Notes under the pieces: generated by a model | What the model saw: the letters and a program-made list of their open reading frames with translations, nothing else | What the model was told of the DNA's origin: nothing | The model's database searches: none | Assembly (NCBI GenBank): GCA_900544335.1 | Contig: UQUS01000005.1 | Location: 1 to 64,000 of the forward strand | From: an uncultured Sutterella sp. | GTDB taxonomy: Bacteria > Pseudomonadota > Gammaproteobacteria > Burkholderiales > Burkholderiaceae_F | DNA length: 64,000 bases | Direction: 5' to 3' | Made by a program: the position numbers and the translations under genes | Part shown: in pieces, positions 46,223 through 54,852 of the stretch | Layout: each line of letters starts with the position of its first letter | Position numbering within the stretch: the first letter of the stretch is position 1

Positions 46223-47239
46223 GTGAAGCTTAGTGCTCTTACCTGTGCTTTGGTTTTGGCGAGCGCCTCTTGCTACGTGCAGGCCGGTCCGGTTTTGGAT
46301 GCGGTGAAGGCTCGCGGTCAAGTGATTTGCGGTGTGAATACGGCAGCTCCTGGCTTTTCTGCAGCAGACTCTCAGGGTCGCTGGACAGGCCTGGATGTCG
46401 ATACATGCCGTGCAGCGGCGGCAGCCGTCTTGGGCGACGCATCCAAAGTCAAGTTTGTCCCGCTTTCTTCTCCGCAACGCTTTACAGCCTTGCAGTCCGG
46501 GGAAGTGGATATTTTGGCACGAAACACAACATGGTCTTTGACGCGTGATGCGAGTTTGGGCGTTGTGTTCGCTGCAATTAACTACTATGACGGGCAGGGA
46601 TTTATCGTCCCGAAGAGTCTGAAAGTCACGACGGCGAAAAAACTCAACGGCGCCACCATCTGCGTGCAATCGGGTACAAGTTCCGTGCAGGCACTTGCAG
46701 ACTACTTTACGGCGAACAAGATGAAGTACAAGCCGGTGATGTTCGATACGACTGAGGCCACGCAAGGCGCCTTTTTGTCCGGACGTTGCCAGGTCTACAC
46801 CACGGACATGAGCGATTTGGCCGGTGCTAGAACTCGTGCTCGTAATCCCGATGACTACATCATCCTTCCGGAAACCATTTCCAAGGAACCCTTGGGTCCG
46901 GCCGTGCGTCGCGGCGATGACGAATGGTTCCAAATCGTGCGTTGGTCTTTTTACACGATGCTTGAGGCCGAGGAAAACAATCTGACAAAGGCCAATGTCG
47001 ATCAGGCTCGTGCCACGAGCAAGAACCCGCAAGTGATGCGCCTTGTCGGAACCGGAGACGATACGGGCAAACTCCTCGGTTTAGATAAGGATTGGTCGTA
47101 TCGGATCATCAAGCAAGTCGGCAACTACGGCGAGAGTTGGACGGCCAACTTCGGACCGAAGACGCCACTTAATTTGCCGCGCGCGCTCAATAATCTTTGG
47201 ACGCACGGCGGTCTGATGTATGCGCCGCCGATTCGGTAA
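46223..47239 (+). CDS. aapJ: General L-amino-acid ABC transporter, substrate-binding protein
   Basis: Periplasmic binding protein of the AapJ/BztA type, 338 residues. The signal peptide ends YVQA (about 21). Family features: RGQVICGVNTAAPGFSAADSQGRWTGLDVDTCRAAAAAVLGD, LARNTTWSLTRDASLG, GATICVQSGTSS, and LPRALNNLWTHGGLMYAPPIR. GTG start with AGAGGA seven bases upstream. A terminator follows, then the permease genes. Confidence 0.95.
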   Translation: MKLSALTCALVLASASCYVQAGPVLDAVKARGQVICGVNTAAPGFSAADSQGRWTGLDVDTCRAAAAAVLGDASKVKFVPLSSPQRFTALQSGEVDILARNTTWSLTRDASLGVVFAAINYYDGQGFIVPKSLKVTTAKKLNGATICVQSGTSSVQALADYFTANKMKYKPVMFDTTEATQGAFLSGRCQVYTTDMSDLAGARTRARNPDDYIILPETISKEPLGPAVRRGDDEWFQIVRWSFYTMLEAEENNLTKANVDQARATSKNPQVMRLVGTGDDTGKLLGLDKDWSYRIIKQVGNYGESWTANFGPKTPLNLPRALNNLWTHGGLMYAPPIR

Positions 47240-47252
47240 CGCAGCGTGTTAA

Positions 47253-47300
47253 AACACTAAGCCTGCGCAGGTCTGTGTGCTTGCGCAGGCGTGTTCTTTT
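47253..47300 (+). terminator. Terminator between aapJ and aapQ
   Basis: AACAC (47253-47257) and GCCTGCGCA (47261-47269) pair with TGCGCAGGC (47282-47290) and GTGTT (47291-47295), followed by CTTTT. The GC-rich stem plus T-run is a good intrinsic terminator, 13 nt after the aapJ stop. It probably lets only part of the transcription continue into the permeases, making more binding protein than channel. Confidence 0.75.
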
Positions 47301-47376
47301 CAGGGCACGAAGCAAAGAGACCGCAACCGAGAATCTATAATGCCTTCTCTTTGCGAGAAGACAAGTCCTTTTTTCT

Positions 47377-48552
47377 ATGACAAATCCAACCGAAGAACGC
47401 GTAATCGGAGACGAAGCCTGGCGACGTCGCGAGGCGGCTCGTCGTCGTTCCGAATGGCTCATCCAAGGCGCGGCCATTGCCGTGGTCGCGGCTTTCGTTT
47501 GGATTCTGTCCGAGAATGTTTCGGAAAACTTGGCGGCACGCCACATTCGCAGCGGCTTTGCGTTCCTCTTTAACTCGGCCGGCTTTGACATCGGCGAGTC
47601 CCTTGTGGCTTTTCAATCGACCGATGCCATGTGGCATGCGTTTGTCGTCGGCATGGTCAATACCATCCGCGTGTCGATTTTCTCGGTGATTTCCGCCTTG
47701 ATTCTCGGAGTTCTCGTCGGTCTGATGCGTCTGGCCGAGCACCCGATTTTGCGCGCGCTCGGGACGGCACACGTTGAAATCTACCGCAATATTCCGCTCA
47801 TTATTCAGCTTTTTGCCATTTATCTGGTCATTACCGAATTACTGCCGACGGCAGGGGAGGCATTGCACTTCGGCCAATGGGCCTTGCTCTCGAAGGCAGG
47901 CCTTCAGGTGGCGGTCCCTCGCGAGGGGACGTTAGCTCTTGTTTTTTCGGGAGTTATCGCCGTCTTGGTTTTTCTCTTGGTGCGCGATCGTTGCCAAAGG
48001 CGCATGACAGAACTCATGGCGTCGCTTTCCGGTCTCGGAGCTGCCGTAGTTGCTTTTGTCGGTACATGGATCGGGTTCGGCGTTGTCGGCGGTTGGAGTA
48101 AGCCCTTTATTGACGGGTTTGCCATCGAAGGGGGAGCAGCGCTCTCGCCGGAATTTTTGGCCCTTTGGCTCGGGCTGACGCTCTTTACGTCCGCCTCGAT
48201 TGCCGAAATCGTGCGTGCCGGTGTTTTGGCTGTTCCGCGCGGACAGTGGAACGGAGCCTTGTCGCTCGGCATGACGAAAACACAGGTTATCAGTTACATT
48301 GTTTTCCCGCAATCGATGCGTTTGGCCATTCCGCCGCTTGCCAGTCAGTTCATGAATCTGACGAAAAATTCGTCACTGGCCGTTGTCATCGGTTATCCGG
48401 ACTTGGTGGCCGTTGGCAACATGTCGATTAACTCAACGGGTCAGGCCCTTGAGGTCATCGTCATCATCATGGCCGTGTATTTGGTTTTAAATCTGATTAT
48501 CAGCGTGTGCATGAATGCCCTCAATGCTCGCGTTCTTCAGGCTCCGCGGTGA
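47377..48552 (+). CDS. aapQ: General L-amino-acid ABC transporter, permease AapQ
   Basis: Inner-membrane permease (391 aa) with the long AapQ/BztB layout: an N-terminal span, an internal periplasmic insert between the first and later transmembrane helices, and the EAA-like loop SIAEIVRAGVLAVPRGQWNGALSLGMTKTQVISYIVFPQSMRLAIPP. Family features GLMRLAEHPILRALGTAHVEIYRNIPLIIQ are clear. It ends five bases before aapM. Confidence 0.94.
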   Translation: MTNPTEERVIGDEAWRRREAARRRSEWLIQGAAIAVVAAFVWILSENVSENLAARHIRSGFAFLFNSAGFDIGESLVAFQSTDAMWHAFVVGMVNTIRVSIFSVISALILGVLVGLMRLAEHPILRALGTAHVEIYRNIPLIIQLFAIYLVITELLPTAGEALHFGQWALLSKAGLQVAVPREGTLALVFSGVIAVLVFLLVRDRCQRRMTELMASLSGLGAAVVAFVGTWIGFGVVGGWSKPFIDGFAIEGGAALSPEFLALWLGLTLFTSASIAEIVRAGVLAVPRGQWNGALSLGMTKTQVISYIVFPQSMRLAIPPLASQFMNLTKNSSLAVVIGYPDLVAVGNMSINSTGQALEVIVIIMAVYLVLNLIISVCMNALNARVLQAPR

Positions 48553-48556
48553 TGCC

Positions 48557-49633
48557 ATGAGAAACGAGACTGCTTGGTTTACCCTCAAGAGCCTGCGTGA
48601 CCGATTCTTTTACTCGCGCTTTGCCACGGCCGTGACGCTGATTATCGGGTTTTTGCTGTGCATCACGGCGTTTTACCTCTTTAATTGGGGCATCACTCAG
48701 GCTGTCTTTACCCCCGACCCGAAGGCCTGCTATGCCGCCTCGGGCGCCTGCTGGGGCTTTGTGGCCGAAAAGTGGCGCTTGATTATTTTCGGGCGCTATC
48801 CGTACGAATTGCAGTGGAGACCGGCCGTTGCCGTTATCTCGATTATCGGCATGCTCATCGTGACGGCCTGTCCGAGGTTTTGGACGCGAACGGGCGCCAA
48901 GTGGCTCGGCTTTGGGTGGATTGCGGCCTTTTTCGTCTTTTTCACACTGATGCAAGGCGGCCTTTTCGGTCTGTCTCGTATCGATTCGGATAGCTGGGGC
49001 GGACTGCCCTTAACGGTTATCCTGACGCTTTTAGGGATGACCGTTTCCATCCCGATCGGCATTGTCTTGGCTTTGGGGCGTCGCAGTCGTCTGGCGGTGA
49101 TTCGTAATCTTTCCATCGGGTACATTGAACTTGTGCGCGGGGTGCCGCTCATTACGGTTTTGTTTGTGGCAAGTTTTGTCGTTCCCCTGTGGTTGCCGGC
49201 CGATGTGCGCATTGATCCGTTCTGGCGCGTTGCCGGCGGCATTATTCTTTTCCAAGCGGCCTATATGGCAGAGACCGTGCGCGGCGGTCTGCAGACCATC
49301 GCTCGAGGTCAGTTTCTTGCGGCCGATTCGTTAGCGCTTTCGTATTGCCAAAAATACCTGTATGTGATTTTGCCGCAGGCGCTTGTGGCGGTCATTCCGG
49401 CCTTTGTCAATAGCCTTTTGTCGACGTTTATGGATACGTCGCTCGTGACGGTTGTCTCCATGCACGATTTGACGGGGAGCTTGTCGCTTGCACTGGGCGA
49501 CGCTGTTTGGAGAGACTTTTTCCGCGAAGGCTATATCTTCGTTGCCGCCATCTACTTTTTCTTCAGTTTCCTGATGAGCCGGTACAGTCAGTGGCTTGAA
49601 GGACATCTACAGGCCGGAAAACAGCGGGGTTAA
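48557..49633 (+). CDS. aapM: General L-amino-acid ABC transporter, permease AapM
   Basis: Second permease subunit (358 aa), partner of AapQ. Typical features: WGGLPLTVILTLLGMTVSIPIGIVLALGRRS, YIELVRGVPLITVLFVASFVVPL, and the EAA loop AETVRGGLQTIARGQFLAADSLALSYCQKYLYVILPQALVAVIP. ATG 48557 lies four bases after the aapQ stop; the upstream start at 48515 would overlap it. The ATPase gene aapP, normally next, is absent; a small SRPBCC-like gene follows after five bases. Confidence 0.94.
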   Translation: MRNETAWFTLKSLRDRFFYSRFATAVTLIIGFLLCITAFYLFNWGITQAVFTPDPKACYAASGACWGFVAEKWRLIIFGRYPYELQWRPAVAVISIIGMLIVTACPRFWTRTGAKWLGFGWIAAFFVFFTLMQGGLFGLSRIDSDSWGGLPLTVILTLLGMTVSIPIGIVLALGRRSRLAVIRNLSIGYIELVRGVPLITVLFVASFVVPLWLPADVRIDPFWRVAGGIILFQAAYMAETVRGGLQTIARGQFLAADSLALSYCQKYLYVILPQALVAVIPAFVNSLLSTFMDTSLVTVVSMHDLTGSLSLALGDAVWRDFFREGYIFVAAIYFFFSFLMSRYSQWLEGHLQAGKQRG

Positions 49634-49638
49634 GAGCG

Positions 49639-50100
49639 GTGTCCGAATACGTTTTAGCGTACGAGCATTCCGTGCAAGCGAACATGACGCTCGAAGACTT
49701 TTGTCGCGGGCTTGAGGATTTCGTGTACCGCCCGCAGGTCTATATCGAGACACTCAAGGGTGCTGTTATCTTGGAAGAAAAGACGGTCGGCACTCGGCGC
49801 GTTATCCATCGCAAAGTCGAATTTGAGACGTTTTCGTTTGAAGATACCGTCACGTTGACACCGAACGCAGAGATGATTGAACGGGTTGCGCCTTTCGGGC
49901 AGACCGCCGGGTCACTTTATCTTGTGCGGGGAGAAAAACTCTCTTGTGACTCGATTCGTGTAACCTTCACATATCGAGAAAGCGATACGGTGCGCCTGCC
50001 GGAAAAACTTGCCCGATTGCGGCAACTGGCGTGGGCGCAAAAAGACCGAAAACTACTGGACCAAATCAAAGACACGTTCTGCCGAACGGCGGAGCGCTAA
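49639..50100 (+). CDS. Possible SRPBCC/DUF1857 (AtaL-like) protein
   Basis: A 153-residue soluble protein without signal peptide or membrane span. YEHSVQANMTLEDFCRGLEDFVYRPQVYIETLKGAVILEE, alternating hydrophobic strands and VTFTYRES suggest a START/SRPBCC fold, perhaps DUF1857, but the resemblance is weak and I would not assign a function. GTG start; it lies five bases after aapM, where the transporter ATPase would be expected. The next small gene follows after 17 bases. Confidence 0.55.
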   Translation: MSEYVLAYEHSVQANMTLEDFCRGLEDFVYRPQVYIETLKGAVILEEKTVGTRRVIHRKVEFETFSFEDTVTLTPNAEMIERVAPFGQTAGSLYLVRGEKLSCDSIRVTFTYRESDTVRLPEKLARLRQLAWAQKDRKLLDQIKDTFCRTAER

Positions 50101-50117
50101 CGCATAGGAATTCCGGC

Positions 50118-50408
50118 ATGGGAAAGCAAAAACGTTTTAGAAAGGAACGCGCGGAAAAAGCAACGGACGCATTACTGGCCGAGGGAACGCCCTCGCGCCC
50201 GAAGTGGTACTACCTCGTGCTTCGCCTTGTGAATGTGTTTTTCGGTTGCGTGGCTATTTCCGTGATTGCGGGCTTTTTGTTCCAGAAATATATGCCGGAC
50301 AATACGTCTGTCGGTCCGGCGCTCATTACGATGGGCCTTTGGGCTGTCTGGATTATCTACGTCTTTAAGATCATGCGCTTTAAAGGCGAAAAAACCCCCG
50401 AATCGTAA
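50118..50408 (+). CDS. Small two-span membrane protein of unknown function
   Basis: A 96-residue protein: basic N-terminus (MGKQKRFRKERAEKATD), then hydrophobic segments LRLVNVFFGCVAISVIAGFLF (about 40-60) and ALITMGLWAVWIIYVF (about 70-86). I do not recognise a family. AGGAATTCC lies eight bases before ATG 50118; an upstream in-frame start at 50031 overlaps the previous gene. It ends inside the bidirectional terminator. Confidence 0.6.
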   Translation: MGKQKRFRKERAEKATDALLAEGTPSRPKWYYLVLRLVNVFFGCVAISVIAGFLFQKYMPDNTSVGPALITMGLWAVWIIYVFKIMRFKGEKTPES

Positions 50409-50422
50409 GATTCGGAGGTTTT
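50391..50422. terminator. Bidirectional terminator between convergent genes
   Basis: AAAACC and CGAATC (50391-50404) pair with GATTCG and GGTTTT (50409-50422) around a GTAA loop, with one mismatch. A-run and T-run flanks make it usable on both strands, ending the 50118 gene and the uraA transcript. The stop codon of the plus-strand gene falls in the loop. Confidence 0.85.
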
Positions 50423-50447
50423 CAATCAACGCTTGAGTAACCGATTC

Positions 50448-51725
50448 TCAGTCTTTCTTATAACTCATGATGGCATTGAGCAGAATGGCGCCGAATGTCG
50501 CCGTTCCGATGCCGCCCAAAGAGAAGCCGCCGAGATTTAACGTAAAGTCTCCGCCGCCGAGAATCATCGTGACAGCCGCTACGATCAGGTTACGGTTCTG
50601 TCCGAAGTCAACCTGGTTGACAACCCAAATCCGGGCACCAGCCACGGCAATCAAACCGAAGACAACCACCGAGCAACCGCCGAGCACGGGCTGCGGAATC
50701 GTCTGAATCAGAGCGCCGAACTTCGGAGAGAAGCCCAAGAGGATGGCAAAGCAGGCCGCGATGACAAAAAGTAGCGTCGAGTACACGCGGTTAGCGGCCA
50801 TTACACCGATGTTTTCACCGTAGGTCGTCACACCGGTGCCGCCCACAGAGCCGGCGACGATCGTGGCAATACCGTCGGATAAGAACGCACGACCCATGTA
50901 CGGGTCAAGGTTCCGACCGGTCATGGCCGTCACCGCCTTGATGTGCCCGAGGTTTTCGGCAACCAGAATAATGACAACCGGGGCAATGAGGACGATGGCG
51001 TTTAACTGGAAGACCGGGGTCTTAAACGTCGGCAGTCCGAGCCAGGCCGCATTGGCAATGATGGAAAAGTCAATCGGCTTCCCAAGACCCATGCCGTTCG
51101 TGAGAATCGCATAGATGATGTAAGCAATGGCCAGGCCGACCAAAATCAGCAGTTTTTGCATCAGACCGCGTGTGTAGACGGCAACAAGACCGACGCTCAA
51201 GACCGTAAACAGGGCCATGCAGCATTCGAACGTTCCGCTACCGCATCCGCGCACGGCTGTGGGCGCCAGATTCAAGCCGATGACGGCTACAACCGCACCC
51301 GTGACGACCGGCGGCATCATTTTTTCAATCCAACTGACACCGGTTGCCATCACAATCAGACCGACGATGGCGTAAATAATGCCGCATACGACGATGCCGC
51401 CCAAAGCAACAGAAATGTTGGCATTGGCACCGGACCCGGCAACATAGCCGGTGGCCGCGATGACGACACCGATGAAGGCAAACGAGGAACCGAGGTAACT
51501 CGGGACGTGTCCGCCGACGATTAGGAAGAACAGCAACGTTCCGACGCCGCTCATTAACACGGCAACGTTCGGATCAAAACCCATCAAAATGGGGGCAAGA
51601 ATCGTCGACCCGAACATCGCAACGACGTGTTGCAAGCCCAAGGCGACCATTTGATTTGCGGGAAGGCGTTCATCAGGAGCGATGACGCCGTCGGTTTTGA
51701 GTTTCCATTGCGGAAAGTAACTCAT
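50448..51725 (-). CDS. uraA: NCS2-family uracil/xanthine permease
   Basis: 425-residue nucleobase:cation symporter with about 14 hydrophobic segments. Motifs: GLQHVVAMFGSTILAPILMGFDPNVAVLMSG, SSFAFIG, LVAENLGHIKAVTAMTGRNLDPYMGRAFLSDGIATIVAGSVGGTGVTTYGENIGVMAANRVYST, and GGCSVVVFG. The UraA type (uracil) is most likely from these; other nucleobases are possible. ATG 51725 is preceded by GGAGAAAAA; the frame is open to 51779 but the family start is MSYFPQWKL. Confidence 0.9.
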   Translation of the reverse strand: MSYFPQWKLKTDGVIAPDERLPANQMVALGLQHVVAMFGSTILAPILMGFDPNVAVLMSGVGTLLFFLIVGGHVPSYLGSSFAFIGVVIAATGYVAGSGANANISVALGGIVVCGIIYAIVGLIVMATGVSWIEKMMPPVVTGAVVAVIGLNLAPTAVRGCGSGTFECCMALFTVLSVGLVAVYTRGLMQKLLILVGLAIAYIIYAILTNGMGLGKPIDFSIIANAAWLGLPTFKTPVFQLNAIVLIAPVVIILVAENLGHIKAVTAMTGRNLDPYMGRAFLSDGIATIVAGSVGGTGVTTYGENIGVMAANRVYSTLLFVIAACFAILLGFSPKFGALIQTIPQPVLGGCSVVVFGLIAVAGARIWVVNQVDFGQNRNLIVAAVTMILGGGDFTLNLGGFSLGGIGTATFGAILLNAIMSYKKD

Positions 51726-51753
51726 AATAATTTTTCTCCATGACAGAAGTCCA

Positions 51754-51774
51754 CCTCGAACGACACTTTCGAGG
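51754..51774 (-). promoter_or_regulatory. Hairpin in the uraA leader
   Basis: CCTCGAA (51754-51760) and TTCGAGG (51768-51774) form a perfect 7-bp stem with a 7-nt loop, 29-49 bases upstream of the uraA ATG. A TACAAT-type -10 lies further upstream on the minus strand. It may regulate the permease, or protect the mRNA. No T-run is attached. Confidence 0.4.
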
Positions 51775-51962
51775 GCCACTTACTGAGGCGCAATTGTATT
51801 GACAGCACTCCGAGAAATAAAGAGAAAAATGGAAAATCTTCTGCGTTAAGTTAAAAAATCGTGAGAAATCACGGTGGTTTTTCGGAAAAAAGACAGCTTT
51901 CCCGTTGCGGCGATGTTGCTCGATGGAGGAAAATTGCACCCCGAAAGAAATCTGTTTAACGA

Positions 51963-52001
51963 AACGGTCCCTGATGCCCGACATGCAAAAGGGACGTTTT
52001 T
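51963..52001 (+). promoter_or_regulatory. Attenuator-like hairpin just before prfC
   Basis: AAC and GTCCC (51963-51971, one bulged base) pair with GGGAC and GTT (51991-51998), and a run of five T ends at 52001, only 15 bases before the prfC ATG. The prfC start has no Shine-Dalgarno sequence, and AAAGGGA lies in the stem's right arm. The layout allows attenuation or masking of the start region. Confidence 0.4.
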
Positions 52002-52015
52002 AATCGCACTGATAA

Positions 52016-53614
52016 ATGCCATTGCCTCTGATTGAATCCGAAGTACGACGCCGTCGTACGTTTGCCATTATTTCGCACCCGGACGCCGGAAAAACAACAT
52101 TAACCGAGAAATTGCTTCTTTTCGGAGGGGCGATTCAGCTTGCCGGTGCCGTCAAGGGGCGCAAAGCCACCCGCCATGCCACCAGTGACTGGATGCAAGT
52201 CGAGCAGCAACGCGGAATTTCCGTGACAAGCTCGGTGATGCAGTTCGAGTATGAAGGACACATCATCAATCTACTGGACACGCCGGGGCATGAAGACTTT
52301 TCCGAAGATACCTACCGCGTTTTAACGGCCGTCGATTCGGCCGTGATGGTGATTGACGCGGCCAAGGGTGTCGAAGCGCAGACCATCAAACTCTTAAATG
52401 TTTGTCGTATGCGCAACACGCCGATTATCACGTTTATCAACAAGATGGACCGTGAGGTCAGAAATCCCCTTGACCTATTAGATGAAATCGAAAGCGTGCT
52501 GCACCTTTCGTGCGTTCCGATTACTTGGCCGATCGGTATGGGGAAAACGTTTCGCGGCGTTTTTTCGCTTCCTAAGAATCGTTTGGTGCGGTTTGCCCCG
52601 GGGCAAGACCATTTGGGCGGACAAACCGAACTAATCGAAGGGCTCGACAACCCGCGACTTGACGAACTCTATCCGATGGAAATCGGTCAAGTGCGTGATG
52701 CCGTCGAGCTGATTCAGGGCGCGAGCGAACCCTTTGATTTGGAAAAATTCCTGCATGCCGAGCAAAGCCCGGTGTTTTTCGGATCCGGAATTAATAATTT
52801 CGGCGTCAAAGATGTGTTGGAAGCGCTCGTTCAATGGGCGCCTGCTCCGCTCGGTCGCGATGCCGGGACTCGTCGCGTGGAACCGACGGAGGCGGACTTT
52901 ACCGGGTTTGTCTTTAAGATTCAGGCCAATATGGACCCGCGTCATCGGGACCGCATTGCCTTCTTGCGTGTGTGTTCCGGCAAATACGAGCCCGGCATGA
53001 AAGTCGAGCACGTCCGTCTTGAGCGGGAAATGAAGATACAAAATGCGCTGACGTTTATGGCCAATGAGCGCATTCATATGCAACACGCCTATGCCGGGGA
53101 CATCATCGGGATTTATAACCACGGGCAACTACACATCGGCGATACGCTCACCTGCGGGGAAAAACTTGGATTTACGGGGATTCCGTACTTTGCCCCCGAA
53201 CTCTTTCGTTCGGCACGCGCCAAAGATCCCTTGAAGGGGAAGCAACTTCATCAGGGACTTAAAGAACTCGGAGAGGAGGGCGCGATTCAGGTTTTTGAGG
53301 GCGAATTCGGTAACTTAATGCTCGGAGCCGTCGGTCCATTACAATTTGAAATTGTGGCGCAACGACTGGCAACCGAGTACCGTGTCGATGCCATTTATGA
53401 GGCAACAGACGTGTCAACGGCAAGATGGCTTGTCTTCCCGAACGAGGAAACGCGTAAGCAGTTTTGTACCGAGCAGGCATCACGCCTTGCCAAAGATAGC
53501 GAAGGCAATACTTGCTATATGGCTACGTCCATCTATAACCTTCAGACAACGATGAAGCATTGGCCGCAAGTCCAGTTCAGAACAACACGGGAACAAGGCC
53601 AAAAATTCGATTAA
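52016..53614 (+). CDS. prfC: Peptide chain release factor 3
   Basis: GTPase that recycles RF1/RF2 after termination. The 532-residue protein has G1 ISHPDAGKTTLTEKLLLFGGAIQLAG, GRKATRHATSDWMQVEQQRGISVTSS, G3 DTPGHEDFSEDTYRVLTAVDSA, G4 TFINKMDR and a C-terminal domain with AIQVFEGEFGNLMLGAVGPLQFEIVAQRL. It is full length. A 17-base gap leads to the aminotransferase gene. Confidence 0.97.
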   Translation: MPLPLIESEVRRRRTFAIISHPDAGKTTLTEKLLLFGGAIQLAGAVKGRKATRHATSDWMQVEQQRGISVTSSVMQFEYEGHIINLLDTPGHEDFSEDTYRVLTAVDSAVMVIDAAKGVEAQTIKLLNVCRMRNTPIITFINKMDREVRNPLDLLDEIESVLHLSCVPITWPIGMGKTFRGVFSLPKNRLVRFAPGQDHLGGQTELIEGLDNPRLDELYPMEIGQVRDAVELIQGASEPFDLEKFLHAEQSPVFFGSGINNFGVKDVLEALVQWAPAPLGRDAGTRRVEPTEADFTGFVFKIQANMDPRHRDRIAFLRVCSGKYEPGMKVEHVRLEREMKIQNALTFMANERIHMQHAYAGDIIGIYNHGQLHIGDTLTCGEKLGFTGIPYFAPELFRSARAKDPLKGKQLHQGLKELGEEGAIQVFEGEFGNLMLGAVGPLQFEIVAQRLATEYRVDAIYEATDVSTARWLVFPNEETRKQFCTEQASRLAKDSEGNTCYMATSIYNLQTTMKHWPQVQFRTTREQGQKFD

Positions 53615-53631
53615 CGGAGCAGGAGGCCCCT

Positions 53632-54831
53632 ATGACGGAAGTCTTTGCAAATGTTCAGGCAGCGGCGCCGGATGCCATTCTCGGCGTGACGGCCAAGTAT
53701 CTGGCCGATCCCCGTCCCGAGAAAGTCAATCTCGGGGTCGGTCTGTATTTGGACGAAACGGGTAAGCCCAAAGTGCTCGATGTCGTGCGCGAGGAGCAAG
53801 AGGCGTTGATTGAGGCAGGATTGCCGAATACGTACCTACCGATTCGGGGACTTCCGGCATATCGAGACCTGACGCAAAAGATGGTTTTCGGCGAGCAAAG
53901 CGAGGTGGTGCAATCGGGACGCGCCTGTACGATTCAGGCCTTAGGTGGAACGGGAGCCATTAAGCTTGCGGCGGACTTTATGCGTAACGTATGCGGCGCA
54001 ACGGTCGGGGCCTCGAGTGACCCGACGTGGGGTAACCACGACGGCATCATGCGTCTTGCCGGAATGCAGGTTCAAAAGTATCGCTACTACGATGCGGCGC
54101 ATTTTTGTGTGGACTTTTCCGGAATGCTCGAGGATGTGGCGAAGCTTCCTGCCGGAGCCATGCCGATTTTCCACTCGTGCTGCCACAACCCGACCGGGTA
54201 CGATTTGACTCTCGAGCAGTGGACACAATTACTTGAGTTATGCCGTTCACACGGATTGGTTCCGCTTCTGGATATGGCCTATCAGGGCTTTCGGGACGGA
54301 CTTGATGCAGATGCGGCGGCGATTCGTCTTTTTGCCGAGTCGGATTTGGATTTCCTTGTGGCTACGTCCTACTCCAAGAGTTTCGGTCTATACAGCGAAC
54401 GCGTCGGGGCTCTGACGGTTGTCACCGGCTCGAAAAAACAAGCCGATGCAGTAACGACTCGAATCGAAGCACTGGCCCGTGCGAACTACTCCAATCCTCC
54501 GTCATTCGGTAGTCGCATCGTAGCGGGCGTGCTCGCCGATCCGGCAAAGCGCGCGCGTTGGGAGGTCGAACTTGCAGCCATGCGTGACAGAATTTGCGCA
54601 ATGCGGCACGCATTGGTTCAAGAAACGGAAAAGATCGGAGCCAAACGCGACTTTAGTTTTGTCACGCGTCAGGGCGGAATGTTCTCCTTTACGGGCTTTA
54701 CACCCGAGCAGATGGACCGTCTGGCAACCGAGTTCGGCATCTATGCCGTGCGCAACGGCCGTATCTGCATTTGCGGGCTGAATACGTCGAACGTAGCGTA
54801 CGTGGCCAGGGCCTTTGCCGCCGTTCTTTAA
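53632..54831 (+). CDS. Aromatic/aspartate aminotransferase
   Basis: PLP-dependent class I aminotransferase, 399 residues (TyrB/AspC family): KVNLGVGLYLDETGKPKVLDVV at the start, NPTGYDLTLEQW, the PLP-binding Lys in ATSYSKSFGLYSERVGAL, and the substrate-binding Arg in the C-terminal region. Aspartate versus aromatic preference cannot be decided. AGGAGG precedes ATG 53632 and rules out the upstream start at 53560. Confidence 0.9.
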   Translation: MTEVFANVQAAAPDAILGVTAKYLADPRPEKVNLGVGLYLDETGKPKVLDVVREEQEALIEAGLPNTYLPIRGLPAYRDLTQKMVFGEQSEVVQSGRACTIQALGGTGAIKLAADFMRNVCGATVGASSDPTWGNHDGIMRLAGMQVQKYRYYDAAHFCVDFSGMLEDVAKLPAGAMPIFHSCCHNPTGYDLTLEQWTQLLELCRSHGLVPLLDMAYQGFRDGLDADAAAIRLFAESDLDFLVATSYSKSFGLYSERVGALTVVTGSKKQADAVTTRIEALARANYSNPPSFGSRIVAGVLADPAKRARWEVELAAMRDRICAMRHALVQETEKIGAKRDFSFVTRQGGMFSFTGFTPEQMDRLATEFGIYAVRNGRICICGLNTSNVAYVARAFAAVL

Positions 54832-54852
54832 CGCAGCAAAAGCACCGAAGAA

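Noticed and set aside
46208..47032. 274-residue open frame antisense to aapJ
   Set aside because: It mirrors a well-supported binding-protein gene, has a Cys/Arg-rich composition unlike a real protein, and no family features.
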